Source: Porticoccaceae bacterium UBA4026
GTDB lineage: Bacteria > Pseudomonadota > Gammaproteobacteria > Pseudomonadales > Porticoccaceae
Length of the DNA stretch: 64,000 nucleotides
Assembly: GCA_002382445.1 (NCBI GenBank)
Contig: DGAQ01000073.1
Coordinates: forward strand, 87,449 to 151,448
Direction: 5' to 3'
Shown here: piece after piece, positions 45,611 through 56,099 of the stretch
How positions within the stretch are numbered: position 1 is the stretch's first letter
Layout: every line of letters starts with the position of its first letter
Program-made: the position numbers and the translations under genes
Notes under the pieces: generated by a model
Database searches by the model: none
What the model saw: the letters and a program-made list of their open reading frames with translations, nothing else
What the model was told of the DNA's origin: nothing

Positions 45611-46981
45611 GTGCTTAAAAGAATCTTTTTTATCACCTTTTGCTTTACGATGGCAGTCCCCTCAGCGTACGCCGACTTACCGGATTTCACCCGATTAGTT
45701 GAAAAAACTGCACCGGCGGTGGTCAAAATAAATACGCTAGGTAAAGCAGTTCCTCAAAAAGAGCAGCCGCGAATGCAAGGCCAAATGCCGGATATTTTTC
45801 GTGACCTATTCGAACAAAGACGCGGGCCTTCTCGACCATCAAGAACAATGGGCTCTGGTTTTGTTATTTCTGAGGATGGTTATATCTTAACCAATCACCA
45901 CGTAGTAGATAATGCCGAAGAGATTCAGGTGCAATTTGCTGATAGGAGTGAGTATTCAGCGACTATTGTTGGCTCTGATCGTCTCTCTGATCTGGCGTTA
46001 TTGAAAATAGAAGCACAAGACCTACCGACGTTGGAATTTGCTGACCCAGACAGTCTTAAAGTGGGTGCATGGGTGCTGGCTATAGGTTCCCCCTTTGGTC
46101 TAGATTATTCTGTAACAGCCGGCATTGTAAGCGCCATCGGTCGCAGCATACCCTCCTCTGAGTCGACAAATTATGTACCCTTTGTTCAGACTGATGTAGC
46201 CATTAACCCGGGTAATTCTGGTGGTCCTTTATTTAATCTCGATGGGAAGGTGGTAGGGATTAATTCTCAGATCTATTCTCGCTCTGGTGGTTCTATTGGG
46301 TTGTCCTTCGCCATCCCGGTGAGCGTGGCGAATAATGTGGTCAAACAGCTGAAGAATAACGGAAAGGTGCAGCGAGGGTGGCTGGGGGTTGGTATTCAAG
46401 ATATAGATAAAAAATTAGCTGAAGCATTGGATTTGCCGGGTCCTCAAGGAGCCTTGGTAACGGCGGTAATGCCTGACAGTCCGGCAGAGAAGGGTGACAT
46501 TGCCCCTGGGGATGTGATTGTTAGGTTTGATTCTCAATCAATTCTCGATTCCGACGACTTGCCTCATATTGTTGGTTTAATTACGCCAGGAAAGAAAGTT
46601 AAAGTTGAACTGTTCCGTGAGGGAATACGAAAACATTTGTCGGTAGAAGTGGGTGCTCTGGATCGCAGCGAACAAGATTTGGAAATTGACAGTGACGGAA
46701 GTGATCGATTAGGACTAATAATTGAAGAGCTCAACGAAGGTGAGTTGCGATCACTCAGGCTTCGCGGTGGCATTAGGGTGACTAGAGTCTCTGGGGGTTC
46801 AGCAGCTGAAATTGCTGGCTTAATCCCGGGGGATCTTGTTGTGCAGGTCGGGTATAGCCGTATTGATGATATTGAACAATATCAACAAGTCATCGCTAGC
46901 TTACCCAAAGGCACGCCAATACCGATTAGCTTTTACCGGCAGGGTCAGGCTATTTTTAGAACAATTCAACTTAATGATTAA
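45611..46981 (+). CDS. mucD: Do-family periplasmic serine protease MucD (DegP-like)
   Basis: 456 residues from the GTG at 45611, chosen because GGAG lies 6 bases upstream; an ATG at 45599 adds four residues. It has a signal peptide ending near PSAYA, and a trypsin-like domain with His in LTNHHVVD, Asp in SDLALLK and Ser in NPGNSGGPL. Two PDZ domains follow (about 260-350 and 370-450). It degrades or refolds damaged envelope proteins and is the last gene of the sigma-E operon, lowering the stress signal. Confidence 0.95.
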   Translation: MLKRIFFITFCFTMAVPSAYADLPDFTRLVEKTAPAVVKINTLGKAVPQKEQPRMQGQMPDIFRDLFEQRRGPSRPSRTMGSGFVISEDGYILTNHHVVDNAEEIQVQFADRSEYSATIVGSDRLSDLALLKIEAQDLPTLEFADPDSLKVGAWVLAIGSPFGLDYSVTAGIVSAIGRSIPSSESTNYVPFVQTDVAINPGNSGGPLFNLDGKVVGINSQIYSRSGGSIGLSFAIPVSVANNVVKQLKNNGKVQRGWLGVGIQDIDKKLAEALDLPGPQGALVTAVMPDSPAEKGDIAPGDVIVRFDSQSILDSDDLPHIVGLITPGKKVKVELFREGIRKHLSVEVGALDRSEQDLEIDSDGSDRLGLIIEELNEGELRSLRLRGGIRVTRVSGGSAAEIAGLIPGDLVVQVGYSRIDDIEQYQQVIASLPKGTPIPISFYRQGQAIFRTIQLND

Positions 46982-47091
46982 ATGCCTATCACGCCGCTTG
47001 ACTATAACGTCTTTGTATCAAGCGGTTGATAGCGTCAGAGAAGCAAATAGGCTAGACTGCGCTCGCATTTTTGAACGGCAGTGAAAACCCT

Positions 47092-48885
47092 TTGACAGAT
47101 CTTAGCCATATACGAAATTTCTCGATTATCGCGCATATTGACCATGGTAAATCGACCATTGCGGACCGTTTTATCCAAATTTGCGGAGGTCTCAGTGAGC
47201 GTGAAATGGGATCTCAAGTCTTGGATTCTATGGATATCGAGCGTGAGCGTGGCATCACTATCAAAGCTCAAAGCGTCACCTTGCCGTATACCGCTCTGAA
47301 TGGTAGAACCTATCAACTTAACTTTATCGACACGCCGGGTCATGTTGATTTTTCATATGAAGTATCTCGATCTTTGGCGGCCTGTGAAGGCGCTCTATTA
47401 ATTGTCGATGCCGCGCAAGGTGTGGAGGCGCAGTCGGTTGCTAATTGCTATACCGCCATTGCGCAAGGGTTAGAAGTTATCCCGGTATTGAATAAAATGG
47501 ATTTGCCTCAGGCGGAGCCTGAAAAGGTCATCAACGAAATTGAAAATATTATTGGCATCCAGGCCGACCAAGCTGTGCGTTGCAGTGCTAAAACTGGCGA
47601 AGGGATTGAGGAAATATTGGAGGAGATAGTGAAGCTCATTCCGTCGCCTATTGGTGATGTCGACGCTCCCCTGCAAGCTTTGATTATTGATTCCTGGTTT
47701 GACAATTATTTGGGAGTGGTGTCTTTACTGCGCGTAATGCAGGGTACTCTCCAGGTCAAAAATAAGATTATTGCTAAGTCGATCGGCAAGGCCCATGTGG
47801 TTGATAGTGTTGGTATCTTCACCCCAAAGCGAAAAGAGACGGGCATTCTTAGAGCCGGAGAAGTTGGCTTTATGGTGGCCGGAATTAAAGACATCCTTGG
47901 CGCGCCTGTTGGGGATACGGTGACCACACTAGCCACTTCAAATATAGATGCCTTACCCGGTTTCCAGAAAGTTAAACCACAGGTTTACGCCGGCATGTTC
48001 CCGGTCGATTCGGACGACTTTGAAGAGTTCCGTGAAGCCCTGAGCAAGTTAGCGGTAAACGATGCCTCTCTTTTTTATGAGCCGGAAAGCTCAGATGCAT
48101 TAGGTTTTGGGTTCCGTTGCGGGTTTCTTGGTATGTTGCATATGGAGATTATCCAAGAGCGACTCGAGCGTGAATACGATCTTGACCTAATCACGACTGC
48201 GCCAACCGTTGTCTATGAAATCATTACCTCTAAAGGGGAGACTTTGTATATGTCGAACCCCTCTAATTTACCTGATTCCAGTCAAATCGAGGAGATGCGA
48301 GAACCGATTTGTGAGGCGAATATTTTGGTGCCCAAAGAGTATGTGGGTAATGTCATTACTCTGTGCGTCGAAAAGCGCGGCATCCAGAAAGACATGCAGT
48401 TTGTGGGCGGTCAAGTGTCAATTCGCTACGAGTTGCCGATGAGCGAGGTGGTGATGGACTTTTTTGATCGCTTAAAGTCGGTTACCCGTGGGTTTGGATC
48501 TCTGGACTATAATTTTGTTCGCTTTGAAGCAGCTTCTTTGGTAAAACTAGATATTCTGATCAATGGTGATCGAGTCGATGCTCTGGCCGCAATTATCCAT
48601 CGTGACCACTCGATTAAAAAAGGACGAAACCTAGCGGATAAGATGAAAGAATTGATTCCGAGGCAAATGTTTGATGTTGCTATTCAAGCGGCCATTGGAG
48701 GGAGCGTGATAGCGCGCACAACCGTGAAAGCATTACGTAAGAACGTTACCGCGAAGTGCTATGGTGGCGATGTATCGCGCAAGAAGAAGTTACTTGATAA
48801 GCAAAAAGCGGGCAAGAAGAGGATGAAACAGGTCGGGAATGTTGAAATACCTCAGGATGCATTCTTGGCCGTCCTAAAAACCTAA
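47092..48885 (+). CDS. lepA: Elongation factor 4 (LepA)
   Basis: Ribosome-bound GTPase, 597 residues from a TTG at 47092 (E. coli 599). The G1 motif is [10 protein letters not shown]3 is DTPGHVDF and G4 is NKMD. Domains II, III, V and the C-terminal LepA-specific domain ([18 protein letters not shown]) follow. The TTG at 47092 starts the protein as MTDLSHIRN like its relatives; an upstream TTG at 47071 is possible, and neither has a clear ribosome site. It starts the lepA-lepB-rnc-era-recO-acpS run. Confidence 0.95.
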   Translation: MTDLSHIRNFSIIAHIDHGKSTIADRFIQICGGLSEREMGSQVLDSMDIERERGITIKAQSVTLPYTALNGRTYQLNFIDTPGHVDFSYEVSRSLAACEGALLIVDAAQGVEAQSVANCYTAIAQGLEVIPVLNKMDLPQAEPEKVINEIENIIGIQADQAVRCSAKTGEGIEEILEEIVKLIPSPIGDVDAPLQALIIDSWFDNYLGVVSLLRVMQGTLQVKNKIIAKSIGKAHVVDSVGIFTPKRKETGILRAGEVGFMVAGIKDILGAPVGDTVTTLATSNIDALPGFQKVKPQVYAGMFPVDSDDFEEFREALSKLAVNDASLFYEPESSDALGFGFRCGFLGMLHMEIIQERLEREYDLDLITTAPTVVYEIITSKGETLYMSNPSNLPDSSQIEEMREPICEANILVPKEYVGNVITLCVEKRGIQKDMQFVGGQVSIRYELPMSEVVMDFFDRLKSVTRGFGSLDYNFVRFEAASLVKLDILINGDRVDALAAIIHRDHSIKKGRNLADKMKELIPRQMFDVAIQAAIGGSVIARTTVKALRKNVTAKCYGGDVSRKKKLLDKQKAGKKRMKQVGNVEIPQDAFLAVLKT

Positions 48886-48910
48886 GTAGCCTTTAGTGAA
48901 GGGATGAATT

Positions 48911-49642
48911 GTGAATTTTAATTTTGAATTAATACTAAGTATCATATTTTTGATAGCGTTTGCATTCTGGCTCATCAATAAGTTTGTGGTGAAGCAGGAA
49001 GAAGGTCTAATTGAATTTACAGCTTCCCTAGCCCCAGTGCTGGGGTTGGTGTTGGTACTGCGCTCTTTTATGATTGAGCCGTTTCAAATTCCCTCTAAAT
49101 CTATGGTTCCAACTCTTAAGGTGGGTGATTTCATTTTAGTAAGCAAGTGGAGTTACGGATTAAGGCTGCCGGTTTTACGTACTAAAATATTCGATGTTGA
49201 CAGTCCAAAGCGTGGTGATGTTGTTGTATTTTTTCCTCCCCACGAAGAGCGCTATTTTATAAAGAGATTGGTCGGTCTGCCGGGCGATAAGATCCAAGTA
49301 ATCAATGGTAAGTTGTATGTGAACAATGCGGCAATGCCTCAAACCGATACGATTATCGATGCTGGAGCTCCTCGGTCTCAAGTAATGATGGAGGACCTCG
49401 ATGGTGTTGAGCATCTTATTCAAAAACGTGTCCCTCCCACACGGATGAGTCAGAATTTCTCTACATTAGTGCCTCAAGGGCATTATTTTATGATGGGTGA
49501 CAGCAGAGATAACTCTAGCGATAGTAGAGTCTGGGGTCCAGTGCCAGAAGAGCGGATTGTGGGTAAAGCGTTTGCCCGTTGGATGTTTTGGGATGATTTT
49601 CTCAGTGTACCCAGTTTTTCCCGAGCTGGAAAAATTCAGTAG
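48911..49642 (+). CDS. lepB: Signal peptidase I
   Basis: Inner-membrane peptidase that removes signal peptides, 243 residues. One clear N-terminal membrane helix and a second hydrophobic stretch precede the catalytic domain. The Ser lies in IPSKSMVPTL, the general-base Lys in RYFIKRLVGLPGD, and box E in MGDSRDNSSDSR. The start is GTG, with AAGGGAT upstream. It is shorter than E. coli LepB (324), as is common outside enterics. Confidence 0.96.
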   Translation: MNFNFELILSIIFLIAFAFWLINKFVVKQEEGLIEFTASLAPVLGLVLVLRSFMIEPFQIPSKSMVPTLKVGDFILVSKWSYGLRLPVLRTKIFDVDSPKRGDVVVFFPPHEERYFIKRLVGLPGDKIQVINGKLYVNNAAMPQTDTIIDAGAPRSQVMMEDLDGVEHLIQKRVPPTRMSQNFSTLVPQGHYFMMGDSRDNSSDSRVWGPVPEERIVGKAFARWMFWDDFLSVPSFSRAGKIQ

Positions 49643-49757
49643 CAGGCTATTATTGGGTCTTTTTTTCATCCGAGGTCATGAAAAATACCTAGCGATGTTA
49701 TAATAATGGTCAAAGATCTTTTTCGAGCTTAATTCCTAATGATTTTGAGTGTTCACA

Positions 49758-50438
49758 TTGCCAAATAACATCGCCCAGCTTCAACAGCGGCTAGGTTACC
49801 AATTTAGTGATCCAGAGCTTCTAATCCTGGCGCTTTCTCACCGAAGTGTGGCCTCGCAAAACAACGAGCGACTCGAATTTCTGGGGGATTCGATTTTAGG
49901 TTTAGTGGTAACAGATTTTCTTTATCGAGAATTTCCGCAGGCACGTGAAGGTGAATTAAGTCGCATGCGCTCCCATATAGTGCGTGGCGAGTCCCTTGCT
50001 GAAGTAGCAAAGCAATTAGCGCTTGGTCCTAACCTCTTACTTGGCTCAGGGGAAATGAAAAGTGGTGGCCACCGGCGAGATTCAATCCTCGGGGATACAG
50101 TAGAAGCATTGATAGGGGCAGTGTATTTGGATAGAGGCATTGAGGCAGCTCGTGGGATTATTGCCGCTTGGTTTAAATCCTTTTTTGATAGTGCATTACA
50201 GGTTCAGCCGGTTAAGGATGCAAAAACCGCTCTTCAAGAATGGTTACAGCATCGGAATAAGCCATTGCCGGCCTATGAGTTGGTTGGCACTGGAGGTGAG
50301 GCTCATAGTCGCCTATTTACCGTGAGCTGTAAGATTGGCGCGGTTGAAACAGCTATGACCGCCACCGCCAGCAGTCGTAGACGAGCAGAGCAGATAGTGG
50401 CCGAACAATTACTAAAGGAAGTGGAGAAAGCAGAGTGA
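49758..50438 (+). CDS. rnc: Ribonuclease III
   Basis: Double-stranded-RNA endonuclease for rRNA and mRNA processing. The signature [13 protein letters not shown] with metal-binding acidic residues and [14 protein letters not shown] lies in the N-terminal RNase III domain, and a dsRNA-binding domain follows (KTALQEWLQ to the C-terminus). The TTG at 49758 gives 226 residues, the same as E. coli; a GTG at 49749 is an alternative. The stop overlaps the era start as GTGA. Confidence 0.96.
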   Translation: MPNNIAQLQQRLGYQFSDPELLILALSHRSVASQNNERLEFLGDSILGLVVTDFLYREFPQAREGELSRMRSHIVRGESLAEVAKQLALGPNLLLGSGEMKSGGHRRDSILGDTVEALIGAVYLDRGIEAARGIIAAWFKSFFDSALQVQPVKDAKTALQEWLQHRNKPLPAYELVGTGGEAHSRLFTVSCKIGAVETAMTATASSRRRAEQIVAEQLLKEVEKAE

Positions 50439-51334
50439 CAACAGAACAGAGTTATTGCGGTTATGTGGCCATTGTGGGCCGTCCTAATGTTGGCAAGTCT
50501 ACCTTGCTTAATCATTTATTGGGGCAAAAGCTGTGTATCACTTCAAGAAAGCCCCAGACTACCCGGCACACTTTACTAGGTATCAAGACTGAGGGTGAGT
50601 TTCAGATGATCTTCGTCGACACCCCAGGCATTCACACTAATCAAGAGCGAGCCATTAATCGAGTTATGAACCGTTCAGCTGCTAGTGTTATCGCAGATGT
50701 GGACGTTGTGATTTTTGTCGTTGATCGTTTTGAGTGGAGTGAAGCTGACGAATATGTTGCCAAATATCTCTCGAATAACGATGTGCCTCTTATTGTAGCG
50801 GTCAATAAGGTGGATATGATTGACGATAAAGAGGCACTGTTACCTCATCTGAACTTTCTATCTAGCAAAGTTGATGCGAAAGAATTAATACCTTTATCCG
50901 CTCTACGGAGAACTAATCTAGACCTGCTTGAGAAAAAAATTAAGGGTTACATTCCGCAAAAGACTCATGTTTATCCGGAAGATCAGATTACGGATAGAAG
51001 CGAAAGGTTTTTGGCGGCTGAGATAGTCCGTGAAAAAATTACCCGCCAATTGGGCGCAGAGGTTCCCTATCAGGTCACTGTGGAAATTGAGGAATTTCGA
51101 GCGGAGAAAAAAATCACCTATATTAGTGCCTTAATTCTTGTAGAACGTGAGGGGCAGAAGAAAATTATTATAGGAACTAATGGCGAGCGTTTAAAAAAGA
51201 TAGGGGAACAAGCACGCGCCGATATCGAAAGTTTACTAGGCTGTAAAGTAATGCTGCGGACCTGGGTTAAGATTCGAAGTGGTTGGTCGGATGACGAAAG
51301 AGCACTGCGCAGTTTGGGCTATATGGATGAGTAA
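50435..51334 (+). CDS. era: GTPase Era
   Basis: Essential GTPase that binds the 3' end of 16S rRNA during 30S assembly. G1 is [11 protein letters not shown]3 is DTPGIH and G4 is NKVD; the C-terminal KH domain contains [17 protein letters not shown]. 299 residues from a GTG that overlaps the rnc stop by four bases, giving tight translational coupling. Confidence 0.97.
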   Translation: MTTEQSYCGYVAIVGRPNVGKSTLLNHLLGQKLCITSRKPQTTRHTLLGIKTEGEFQMIFVDTPGIHTNQERAINRVMNRSAASVIADVDVVIFVVDRFEWSEADEYVAKYLSNNDVPLIVAVNKVDMIDDKEALLPHLNFLSSKVDAKELIPLSALRRTNLDLLEKKIKGYIPQKTHVYPEDQITDRSERFLAAEIVREKITRQLGAEVPYQVTVEIEEFRAEKKITYISALILVEREGQKKIIIGTNGERLKKIGEQARADIESLLGCKVMLRTWVKIRSGWSDDERALRSLGYMDE

Positions 51335-51340
51335 ATTGTC

Positions 51341-52096
51341 GTGAGGGTTGATTCCGAATTGGGATTTGTTTTACACACTACGCCCTATCGTGAAACCAGT
51401 CTTTTAGTCGATCTATTCAGCAAAAATTATGGGCGCATACGATGTGTTGCAAAGGGTTACCGCAGACCCAACAAAAAAGGCATTACGCGAGCTCTTTTCC
51501 CTTACACAGAACATCAGTTTAGCTGGCAGGGTCGCGGTGAATTAAAGACGCTTACCCATGCGGATGCTCTTCAAACACCGATATTTCTGCCAAGTAAAAG
51601 CTTGTTTACCGGATTGTATGTCAATGAACTCTTCTATCGACTACTTCATGAGCATGATCCTCACGAGTATCTCTACCAACAATACCGGCAGTTTTTATCC
51701 GGTTTGGCATTTGACTCATTTGACCAAGTTATGCTCAGACATCTTGAAATAAGTTTACTTGAAGAACTGGGGTATGGTTTGGCATTAGACTCTGAAGCCG
51801 TAAACGGTACTGCGTTGATAGCAGAAAAATATTATAGATACGTGCCGGAGCGCGGTTTGATCGAGTTGTCCAATCAAATTATGACGGCTTCTGGAGCGTA
51901 CCTTGGCGCAGATCTGATCGCACTGAATGAAGGGAATTTTGAGAAAAATTCAGTGATACGAACAGCTAAGCACTTATTGCGTGGCGTGATAGACTTTTAC
52001 CTTGATGGACGTCCATTGCATAGTCGAGAATTGTATCGGCAACACTTAGGAACCATCGACATACAGAATAATAATTTGCCTGTGGATTCTAACTAA
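51341..52096 (+). CDS. recO: DNA repair protein RecO
   Basis: Recombination mediator that helps load RecA with RecR. The 251 residues have an N-terminal OB fold (GFVLHTTPYRETSLLVDLFS) and a helical C-terminal domain. There is no zinc-ribbon cysteine cluster, as in other gammaproteobacterial RecO. The start is GTG. The stop overlaps acpS as TAATG; pdxJ, often found here, is absent. Confidence 0.94.
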   Translation: MRVDSELGFVLHTTPYRETSLLVDLFSKNYGRIRCVAKGYRRPNKKGITRALFPYTEHQFSWQGRGELKTLTHADALQTPIFLPSKSLFTGLYVNELFYRLLHEHDPHEYLYQQYRQFLSGLAFDSFDQVMLRHLEISLLEELGYGLALDSEAVNGTALIAEKYYRYVPERGLIELSNQIMTASGAYLGADLIALNEGNFEKNSVIRTAKHLLRGVIDFYLDGRPLHSRELYRQHLGTIDIQNNNLPVDSN

Positions 52097-52473
52097 TGGT
52101 CGTGAATATAGGGACAGATATTGTTGAAATTGCTCGAATAACTGATGTCGTTGAGCGCCAGGGCGATACTTTTGCGAAGCGAATTTTAACAGATGAGGAA
52201 TTTCAACGATATCAGGTTAGCCAAAATAAATCGGCATACCTTGCCAAGCGCTTCGCTGCTAAAGAGGCTATTGCCAAGGCGTTAGGCACGGGCATTGGTC
52301 ACGGCGTTAGCTTTCAGGATATAAACGTAATGAATAATGCTAAGGGCGCGCCTGAGGTTACTCTGACCGGCGGAGCGGCGCGCCTGATGGCTGAGCAAGG
52401 AGCCCATAGGGTACTTCTGAGTTTAGCCGATGAACGGCATTATGCTATCGCCTATGCTATCTTGGCTGAGTAG
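52096..52473 (+). CDS. acpS: Holo-[acyl-carrier-protein] synthase
   Basis: Transfers 4'-phosphopantetheine from CoA to acyl carrier protein. The 125 residues have the conserved IGTDIVEIARI start and the RFAAKEAIAKALGTGIG motif with Mg-binding acidic residues. The ATG overlaps the recO stop codon, so it is the last gene of the coupled lepA-to-acpS series. Confidence 0.97.
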   Translation: MVVNIGTDIVEIARITDVVERQGDTFAKRILTDEEFQRYQVSQNKSAYLAKRFAAKEAIAKALGTGIGHGVSFQDINVMNNAKGAPEVTLTGGAARLMAEQGAHRVLLSLADERHYAIAYAILAE

Positions 52474-52529
52474 TTAATTTATCCTCTTTCACCCGCTTGA
52501 TACTCAGGTATCTTTTCTTAGGACAGGCT

Positions 52530-53417
52530 ATGGAATACCCCACCATTGATCAGTGCATTGGCAATACTCGATTGGTTAAGCTCCAGAGAATGCCTGGTAA
52601 TACTTCCAATATTATCTTGGCAAAACTTGAAGGGGACAATCCGGCAGGGAGTGTTAAAGATAGACCCGCGACGAGTATGATAGTCAATGCGCAAGCTCGA
52701 GGTGACATAAAACCAGGAGACCACCTAATTGAGGCGACTAGTGGTAATACCGGAATAGCGCTGGCAATGGCGGCAGCCATGATGGGTTACCAGATGACCT
52801 TAATAATGCCAGATAGCGCAACGATTGAACGAAAAATGGCCGTGCGGGCCTATGGCGCTGAGTTAATTGAGGTGAGCGCCGAACAGGGGATGGAAGGTGC
52901 CCGCGATCTTGCTATGCACATGCAATCCAAGGGTCTGGGGGTGGTACTGGATCAATTTAACAATACCGATAACTCGCTTTCTCATTTTCAGGGTACTGGC
53001 CCAGAAATCTGGAGAGATACCAATGGTGAGGTTACTCATTTTGTCAGTTCGATGGGCACCACCGGCACTATTATGGGTGTTTCCGCTTACCTAAAAAGTC
53101 AAAAAAGAGAGGTTCAAATAATTGGTTTGCAGCCTGAAGATGGCGCCTCAATCCCGGGGATTCGTCGGTGGTCACCGGCTTATTTGCCGGGTATTTTTGA
53201 TCAGAAAAACATTGATCAAATTATTGATATATCACAGAAAAATGCCGAGCATACTATGCGGCGTTTAGCTCGAGAGGAGGGCATTTTTTGTGGTGCCTCA
53301 GCTGGAGGCGCTGTTTTCGCTGCTCTTGAGTTGAGTAAAACTCTTGAAAATTCAGTGATTGTCACTATTATTTGCGATAGAGGTGATCGTTATTTATCTT
53401 CAGGGGTTTATGCCTAA
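52530..53417 (+). CDS. cysM: Cysteine synthase B
   Basis: PLP enzyme making cysteine from O-acetylserine and sulfide or thiosulfate. From the ATG at 52530 (AGGACAGG upstream) it has 295 residues. The Schiff-base Lys lies in NPAGSVKDRPA, the Asn loop in EATSGNTGIALAM and the phosphate loop in SSMGTTGTIMG. The size and the RRWSPAYLPGIF segment favour CysM over CysK. mazG follows 72 bases later, while rlmD and relA, which separate these two genes in Pseudomonas, are missing. Confidence 0.93.
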   Translation: MEYPTIDQCIGNTRLVKLQRMPGNTSNIILAKLEGDNPAGSVKDRPATSMIVNAQARGDIKPGDHLIEATSGNTGIALAMAAAMMGYQMTLIMPDSATIERKMAVRAYGAELIEVSAEQGMEGARDLAMHMQSKGLGVVLDQFNNTDNSLSHFQGTGPEIWRDTNGEVTHFVSSMGTTGTIMGVSAYLKSQKREVQIIGLQPEDGASIPGIRRWSPAYLPGIFDQKNIDQIIDISQKNAEHTMRRLAREEGIFCGASAGGAVFAALELSKTLENSVIVTIICDRGDRYLSSGVYA

Positions 53418-53489
53418 TAAATACCTATTGAACTCAGAAGCCGGGCGCATTTTTCCATCGTTTAATCCTCTATTGGTTAACATACTACT

Positions 53490-54305
53490 ATGAATAAGAT
53501 ATCAGCCACTCACTACAGTATCGAAGACTTACTTTATCTGATGAAACGCTTGCGCGATCCTGAAACCGGCTGCCCTTGGGATTTAAAGCAAACCTACCAA
53601 TCAATAGCTAGCCATACTCTTGAAGAAGTATATGAGGTTATTGATGCGATTGAGCGGGATGACTTGGACCATCTAAGTGAGGAATTAGGTGATTTGTTAT
53701 TTCAGATTATTTTTTATAGCCAAATGGGTAAAGAGCAGGGTCGGTTTGATTTTGAACAGATTACGACCACCATTACTGAAAAATTATTAAGGCGCCATCC
53801 GCATGTTTTTCCAGAGGGGACTTTAGAGTCTATTCGCGACTCCGGTACTGGTGATGTTGAGGGTATTAACCAGGTCTGGGAGTCCTTAAAAAAGCGAGAA
53901 CGAGCGGAGAAAGGTGAGATTAAAGTCCTCGACGATATACCCATTGCCTTGCCGGCCCTGAGTCGTGCAACAAAACTACAAAAGCGCGCTGCTTCAGTAG
54001 GATTTGATTGGCCGACGACTGCAGGTGCTATGGAGAAAGTTAAGGAGGAAATAGCAGAGCTGGAGGTAGAGATCTCTCTTGGGAATTCAACTGCAATTGC
54101 AGAGGAATTTGGGGATCTATTATTTAGCTGTGTGAATTTAGCACGGCATTTAGAGATAAATCCTGAGACTGCAATGCGAGCGGCAAATGCTAAATTCAAA
54201 CGTCGTTTTGATCAGGTTGAGCTCTTGGCTGGTGGAGTGGAACTACAGCAGCTATCGTCCAGTGAACTTGAGTTATTATGGTGTAAAGTCAAGCAGTCCG
54301 AGTAA
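53490..54305 (+). CDS. mazG: Nucleoside triphosphate pyrophosphohydrolase MazG
   Basis: 271-residue protein with two MazG folds that hydrolyses NTPs to NMP and pyrophosphate; in E. coli it lowers ppGpp. The N-terminal repeat has GCPWDLKQTYQSIASHTLEEVYEV and EELGDLLFQI (two pieces). The C-terminal repeat has KVKEEIAELEVEI and EEFGDLLFSCVNLAR. Metal-binding Glu/Asp residues are in both. It is the gene after cysM. No toxin-antitoxin genes adjoin it. Confidence 0.95.
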   Translation: MNKISATHYSIEDLLYLMKRLRDPETGCPWDLKQTYQSIASHTLEEVYEVIDAIERDDLDHLSEELGDLLFQIIFYSQMGKEQGRFDFEQITTTITEKLLRRHPHVFPEGTLESIRDSGTGDVEGINQVWESLKKRERAEKGEIKVLDDIPIALPALSRATKLQKRAASVGFDWPTTAGAMEKVKEEIAELEVEISLGNSTAIAEEFGDLLFSCVNLARHLEINPETAMRAANAKFKRRFDQVELLAGGVELQQLSSSELELLWCKVKQSE

Positions 54306-54475
54306 TATTGCGCATTAGTCTAAGGTCGCTTGATCAGTGGCGATACCGCCATCCTAGGCTTGTCCGATAATAGCAATCCGTGTATGGTACTCGGCTGAAT
54401 TATATTGATGGTTTATGTTCAAAAAAGCTGAAATTTTAGGCTGACACTTTATATAAGAGTAGAGGAACAGTATTA

Positions 54476-55129
54476 ATGAAGGTGATTTTGTTAGGTCCAC
54501 CTGGAGCAGGTAAGGGAACGCAGGCACAGTTCATTACTGAAAAGTACGCTATTCCACAGATATCTACGGGTGATATGCTGCGTGCCGCCATTAAGGCCGA
54601 GTCCAATTTGGGACTGGAGGTTAAAGATGTGATGGCATCTGGGGCCCTGGTGTCTGACGAGCTAATCATTGCCTTGGTAAAGGAGCGTGTCGAGAAGATC
54701 GATTGTAAAAATGGTTTCTTGTTCGATGGGTTTCCACGAACAATTCCGCAGGCTATGGCCATTGTCGAAGCAGGCATTATCATCGATGTGGTAGTCGAGA
54801 TTGCAGTAGTTGATGAGGAAATTGTTGCCCGATTAAGTGGTCGTCGTGTTCACGAAGACTCTGGGCGTATTTATCATGTTGAGCACAACCCTCCGAATAA
54901 TCCAGGCCTAGATAATGAAACCGGTGAGCCATTGATACAAAGACCGGATGATTGCGAAGAGACGGTGCGGAATCGACTGGATGTGTATCGCAAACAAACG
55001 AAACCCTTAGTCAATTTTTATACTGAACTTGCCGCTAGCGGCAACAAGATGCCAAAGTTCTCGTCTGTCAGCGGTCTAGGCTTGTTGGCGGATGTTCAAG
55101 AAAGGCTCGTGGGAGCGCTTAGGCAGTAA
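54476..55129 (+). CDS. adk: Adenylate kinase
   Basis: Interconverts AMP, ADP and ATP. The 217 residues have the P-loop [10 protein letters not shown], the AMP-binding [10 protein letters not shown] region and the [11 protein letters not shown] motif. The lid (about 122-159) is the long bacterial type without zinc cysteines ([20 protein letters not shown]). A terminator lies about 100 bases downstream. Confidence 0.97.
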   Translation: MKVILLGPPGAGKGTQAQFITEKYAIPQISTGDMLRAAIKAESNLGLEVKDVMASGALVSDELIIALVKERVEKIDCKNGFLFDGFPRTIPQAMAIVEAGIIIDVVVEIAVVDEEIVARLSGRRVHEDSGRIYHVEHNPPNNPGLDNETGEPLIQRPDDCEETVRNRLDVYRKQTKPLVNFYTELAASGNKMPKFSSVSGLGLLADVQERLVGALRQ

Positions 55130-55230
55130 AATTTAGAACATGATATTGTTGGTGATTCTACTACAGAGATTTTAACCAGTGGCCGCTGTAATCAAATCTT
55201 GCTAGCCTAATGAGTGCTAGACGGAAAATG

Positions 55231-55260
55231 TCCCCAATCTTCCGGTTGGGGATTTTTTTT
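55231..55260 (+). terminator. Rho-independent terminator downstream of adk
   Basis: TCCCCAA and TTGGGGA pair around an eight-base loop (TCTTCCGG) and are followed by eight T. It separates adk from tsaB. The 100 bases before it contain no tRNA or other recognised RNA. Confidence 0.88.
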
Positions 55261-55318
55261 AGGGCCCATAAGGGGCTAAAAACGCGACAATCTATAGCTA
55301 ATAAGTGAGAAATATCTG

Positions 55319-56035
55319 ATGACAACAGCCCTTGCCATTGAAACGTCCACCACAGCCTGCTCGGTGGCTTTGTTATATCAAGGTCAAATGACTAGACGTT
55401 ATTCGGAAGAGCCTCGTTCACACACCCGGTTGGTCATGTCGATGGTGGACGAAGTATTGTCCGAGGCTGGGGCTGAGCTCTCCCAGCTAGATGTTATAGG
55501 AACCTCTGTTGGCCCCGGTTCTTTTACTGGACTGCGCATCGGCTTTGCTGTTGTTCAAGGGTTGGCGTTTGGGCTTGATATTCCGGTGATACCGATGTCC
55601 AGCCTCCATGTTATGACCGCTTCTTACTGCCGTTTGACTCGAGACGCATCAAATTGCGAGCCTGGTTCAACGAGAATAATTATGCCGGTTATCGATGCTC
55701 GAATGGATGAGTTTAATTGTGGTTGCTATGAGGTGAATGATTTAGGGTTCATTTCATCATTAATTAAAGATCAATTGTTACCTAGATCTGATGCACTCGC
55801 GTTGGTTGAGGCCCATAAATCTGCGGTCATTATAGGCGAGGGGCATATACTTTTCCCCGATGAGGCTGTTGGATCCGAGCGTGTAGTGGCGGTTTATCCG
55901 GATGCTCAAGACTTACTTCATCTGGCCGTAGAAGGATTTCGCGGTGAAATGGCGGTACCGGTTAACAGGGTGGAATTGGTTTATTTACGTGGCACAGATG
56001 CTTGGCAAAAAAGAAAACGTTTAAGAGATGCTTAG
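55319..56035 (+). CDS. tsaB: tRNA threonylcarbamoyladenosine biosynthesis protein TsaB
   Basis: Scaffold partner of TsaD and TsaE in making the t6A37 tRNA modification. The 238-residue protein has the ASKHA start LAIETSTTACSVALL and the GTSVGPGSFTGLRIGFAVVQG segment. The C-terminal half is shorter and divergent, as is usual for TsaB compared with TsaD. Its ATG lies 58 bases after the adk terminator. Confidence 0.95.
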   Translation: MTTALAIETSTTACSVALLYQGQMTRRYSEEPRSHTRLVMSMVDEVLSEAGAELSQLDVIGTSVGPGSFTGLRIGFAVVQGLAFGLDIPVIPMSSLHVMTASYCRLTRDASNCEPGSTRIIMPVIDARMDEFNCGCYEVNDLGFISSLIKDQLLPRSDALALVEAHKSAVIIGEGHILFPDEAVGSERVVAVYPDAQDLLHLAVEGFRGEMAVPVNRVELVYLRGTDAWQKRKRLRDA

Positions 56036-56099
56036 TCGAGTTTTTAAGTATTGATTTTAAAATGGAAGCGCAGGTATTGGAAAATAAGGACCTTTTAAA

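Noticed and set aside
55130..55230. Possible tRNA between adk and its terminator, as found in some relatives
   Set aside because: No T-loop, anticodon stem or CCA-like end can be drawn; the sequence appears to be plain spacer.
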